Shown here: piece after piece, positions 6,047 to 6,766 of the stretch
How the letters are laid out: the number at the start of each line of letters is the position of its first letter
How positions within the stretch are numbered: position 1 is the stretch's first letter
Source: Candidatus Melainabacteria bacterium
GTDB lineage: Bacteria; Cyanobacteriota; Vampirovibrionia; LMEP-6097
Assembly (NCBI GenBank): GCA_028817775.1
Contig: JAPPOW010000036.1
Location: 1 to 6,766 of the forward strand
Length of the DNA stretch: 6,766 nucleotides
Direction: 5' to 3'
Notes under the pieces: generated by a model
Database searches by the model: none
Told to the model about the DNA's origin: nothing
What the model saw: only the letters and a program-made list of their open reading frames with translations
Made by a program: the position numbers and the translations under genes

Positions 6047-6303
6047 TAGCTCAAGCTCTCCTCAATATCATCATCAAAGCCATAACCAAAATTCAAATCT
6101 AATTTATTGGCATCTAAAAATTGACTCACTTTTTTGCTGCTTGCTATCTCCTGTCCAGTTGGTTCTGGTCTTGGTCCTTGACCAAACCTAGTTATATTTT
6201 TCGAACGTCCAGATAAATCTTGATCTCTATTGGCTGCAGCAAGCGGACCTAGTGTGCGCATCACTTTGGTCATTTGTCCTAGAGTTAGTTTTGCTTCGTC
6301 CAT
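6046..6303 (-). CDS. Hypothetical small protein, 85 aa
   Basis: I do not recognise this protein. The N-terminal third (KLTLGQMTKVMRTLGPLAAA) could form one amphipathic helix. The middle (residues 26-56) is polar, basic and probably flexible (RDQDLSGRSKNITRFGQGPRPEPTG). The C-terminus holds a short likely helix (SSKKVSQFLDANKL) and an aromatic-acidic tail, FGYGFDDDIEESL. No cysteine, signal peptide or membrane segment is visible. Its start overlaps the stop of the upstream gene as TAATG, and its own stop overlaps the next start in the same way, so its place in the unit is firm and its translation is probably coupled. AGGA sits only two bases before the ATG, which also favours coupling over independent initiation. 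The double overlap is the best evidence that this short reading frame is a real gene. Confidence 0.7.
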   Translation of the reverse strand: MDEAKLTLGQMTKVMRTLGPLAAANRDQDLSGRSKNITRFGQGPRPEPTGQEIASSKKVSQFLDANKLDLNFGYGFDDDIEESLS

Positions 6304-6749
6304 TATCCTACATTGCTTGGATCAACTTGTGTTGGTTCATCCACTTCTCCAGTTTCATCTGTGCTTTGCTCGGCACCTTCTTGGGTCCATGTTTGAGTGC
6401 TATTACCCCTCTGACAACTTGTACATGGTCCATTGTTGCTGGCAATTTGTGTATCACCACTGCCTTTGGAAGATCCACCACCAAAAAGTTTGCCTAGACC
6501 AGCAAATAGTTCAGTGCCTTCTTTAATTGCTCTTGGTAGTTGACTGTAGAGCTGTGATTGAAATTGATACTTGATTAGTTCTCTTTGTAATGCAAAATAT
6601 GCTTCTTGACCTTGACTGTAAGCATTGCCAAAGCCTGTTTGTACTTGATTATAGAAGTTTTGTGGAATACCAAATTTGCCTTCAATACTATTATTGATTG
6701 CATTTTGTCTATTGTTAGCTACTCCAACATTAACGCTTGGTGTACTCAT
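6303..6749 (-). CDS. Hypothetical Gln/Asn/aromatic-rich protein with a CxxC motif, 148 aa
   Basis: I do not recognise this protein. Residues 1-75 are rich in Asn, Gln, Tyr and Phe (IPQNFYNQVQTGFGNAYSQG, then EAYFALQRELIKYQFQSQLY) and probably form a helix from about 45 to 72. A short hydrophobic glycine-rich segment, LFAGLGKLFGGG (81-92), follows. The only two cysteines, Cys109 and Cys112, form CTSC, which could bind a metal if paired with another protein or could form a disulfide. The C-terminal 30 residues are acidic and probably disordered (DETGEVDEPTQVDPSN). No signal peptide or true membrane helix is seen. ATG 6749 is supported by AAGGAG five bases upstream. It is the first visible gene of a three-gene unit and its stop overlaps the next start. 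The promoter must lie at or beyond the window edge. Confidence 0.75.
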   Translation of the reverse strand: MSTPSVNVGVANNRQNAINNSIEGKFGIPQNFYNQVQTGFGNAYSQGQEAYFALQRELIKYQFQSQLYSQLPRAIKEGTELFAGLGKLFGGGSSKGSGDTQIASNNGPCTSCQRGNSTQTWTQEGAEQSTDETGEVDEPTQVDPSNVG

Positions 6750-6754
6750 GAGTT

Positions 6755-6760
6755 CTCCTT
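6755..6760 (-). promoter_or_regulatory. Strong ribosome binding site of the three-gene unit
   Basis: On the minus strand AAGGAG lies five bases before the ATG at 6749. It is near the ideal sequence and spacing, and it fixes the start of the first gene. No same-strand gene is visible in the remaining six bases, so whether this is the head of the operon cannot be judged. Confidence 0.75.
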
Positions 6761-6766
6761 ATAGGG

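Noticed and set aside
6230..6526. Two overlapping plus-strand frames opposite the small hypothetical genes, one with hydrophobic stretches.
   Set aside because: No ribosome binding site, and they oppose genes supported by TAATG overlaps and a strong AAGGAG; cysteine- and histidine-rich composition suggests shadow frames.
1..6766. Search for CRISPR arrays, tRNA or rRNA genes, insertion sequences and attachment sites.
   Set aside because: No regularly spaced repeats, tRNA-like cloverleaf, rRNA motif, transposase motif or terminal inverted repeats were seen on reading both strands.

Overview
This AT-rich window uses the standard bacterial code and carries eight complete protein genes. The best clue to the organism is the NuoK/NdhE protein. 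Its sequence (LITRNNAFRVLMSIE, the GQVYSLF block and the ending DTLKW) looks, from memory, closer to cyanobacterial NdhE than to proteobacterial NuoK. The neighbouring NuoJ also resembles cyanobacterial NdhG and lies in the same order (G then E). No photosynthesis gene is visible. I infer a relative of Cyanobacteria, perhaps a non-photosynthetic (Melainabacteria-type) lineage, but only a phylogeny could settle this.

Layout: (1) 99-590 (+) encodes a small helical protein of unknown function behind a near-perfect ribosome binding site. (2) 621-4279 (-) is a tightly packed operon read right to left: nuoJ, nuoK, a class III PLP aminotransferase of the GABA/omega-amino-acid type, and an aldehyde dehydrogenase. 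Gaps are 0, 6 and 2 bases, so cotranscription and translational coupling are likely. (3) 4280-4407 is a divergent intergenic region. It holds a perfect TATAAT box and an inverted repeat just ahead of the rightward gene, plus a weaker candidate promoter for the nuo operon. (4) 4408-5175 (+) encodes a DUF433 (antitoxin-type) domain fused to a long charged linker and an unrecognised C-terminal domain, with no toxin gene beside it. (5) 5186-6749 (-) is a compact set of three unrecognised genes, joined by two TAATG stop/start overlaps. Their products are soluble and low in complexity: one has a CxxC, one is small, and one has a lysine-free basic N-terminus followed by a coiled coil.

How the genes may work together: the aminotransferase would turn an omega-amino acid (GABA, 5-aminovalerate, beta-alanine or lysine are candidates) into a semialdehyde. 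The dehydrogenase would oxidise this to the acid and make NAD(P)H. NuoJ and NuoK are membrane subunits of complex I, which oxidises such reductant and pumps protons. Placing them in one transcript suggests amino-acid catabolism coupled to respiration, although the substrate cannot be read from sequence. The three-gene unit and the DUF433 fusion are the least explained parts of the window. Nothing here can be called a new system on sequence reading alone.
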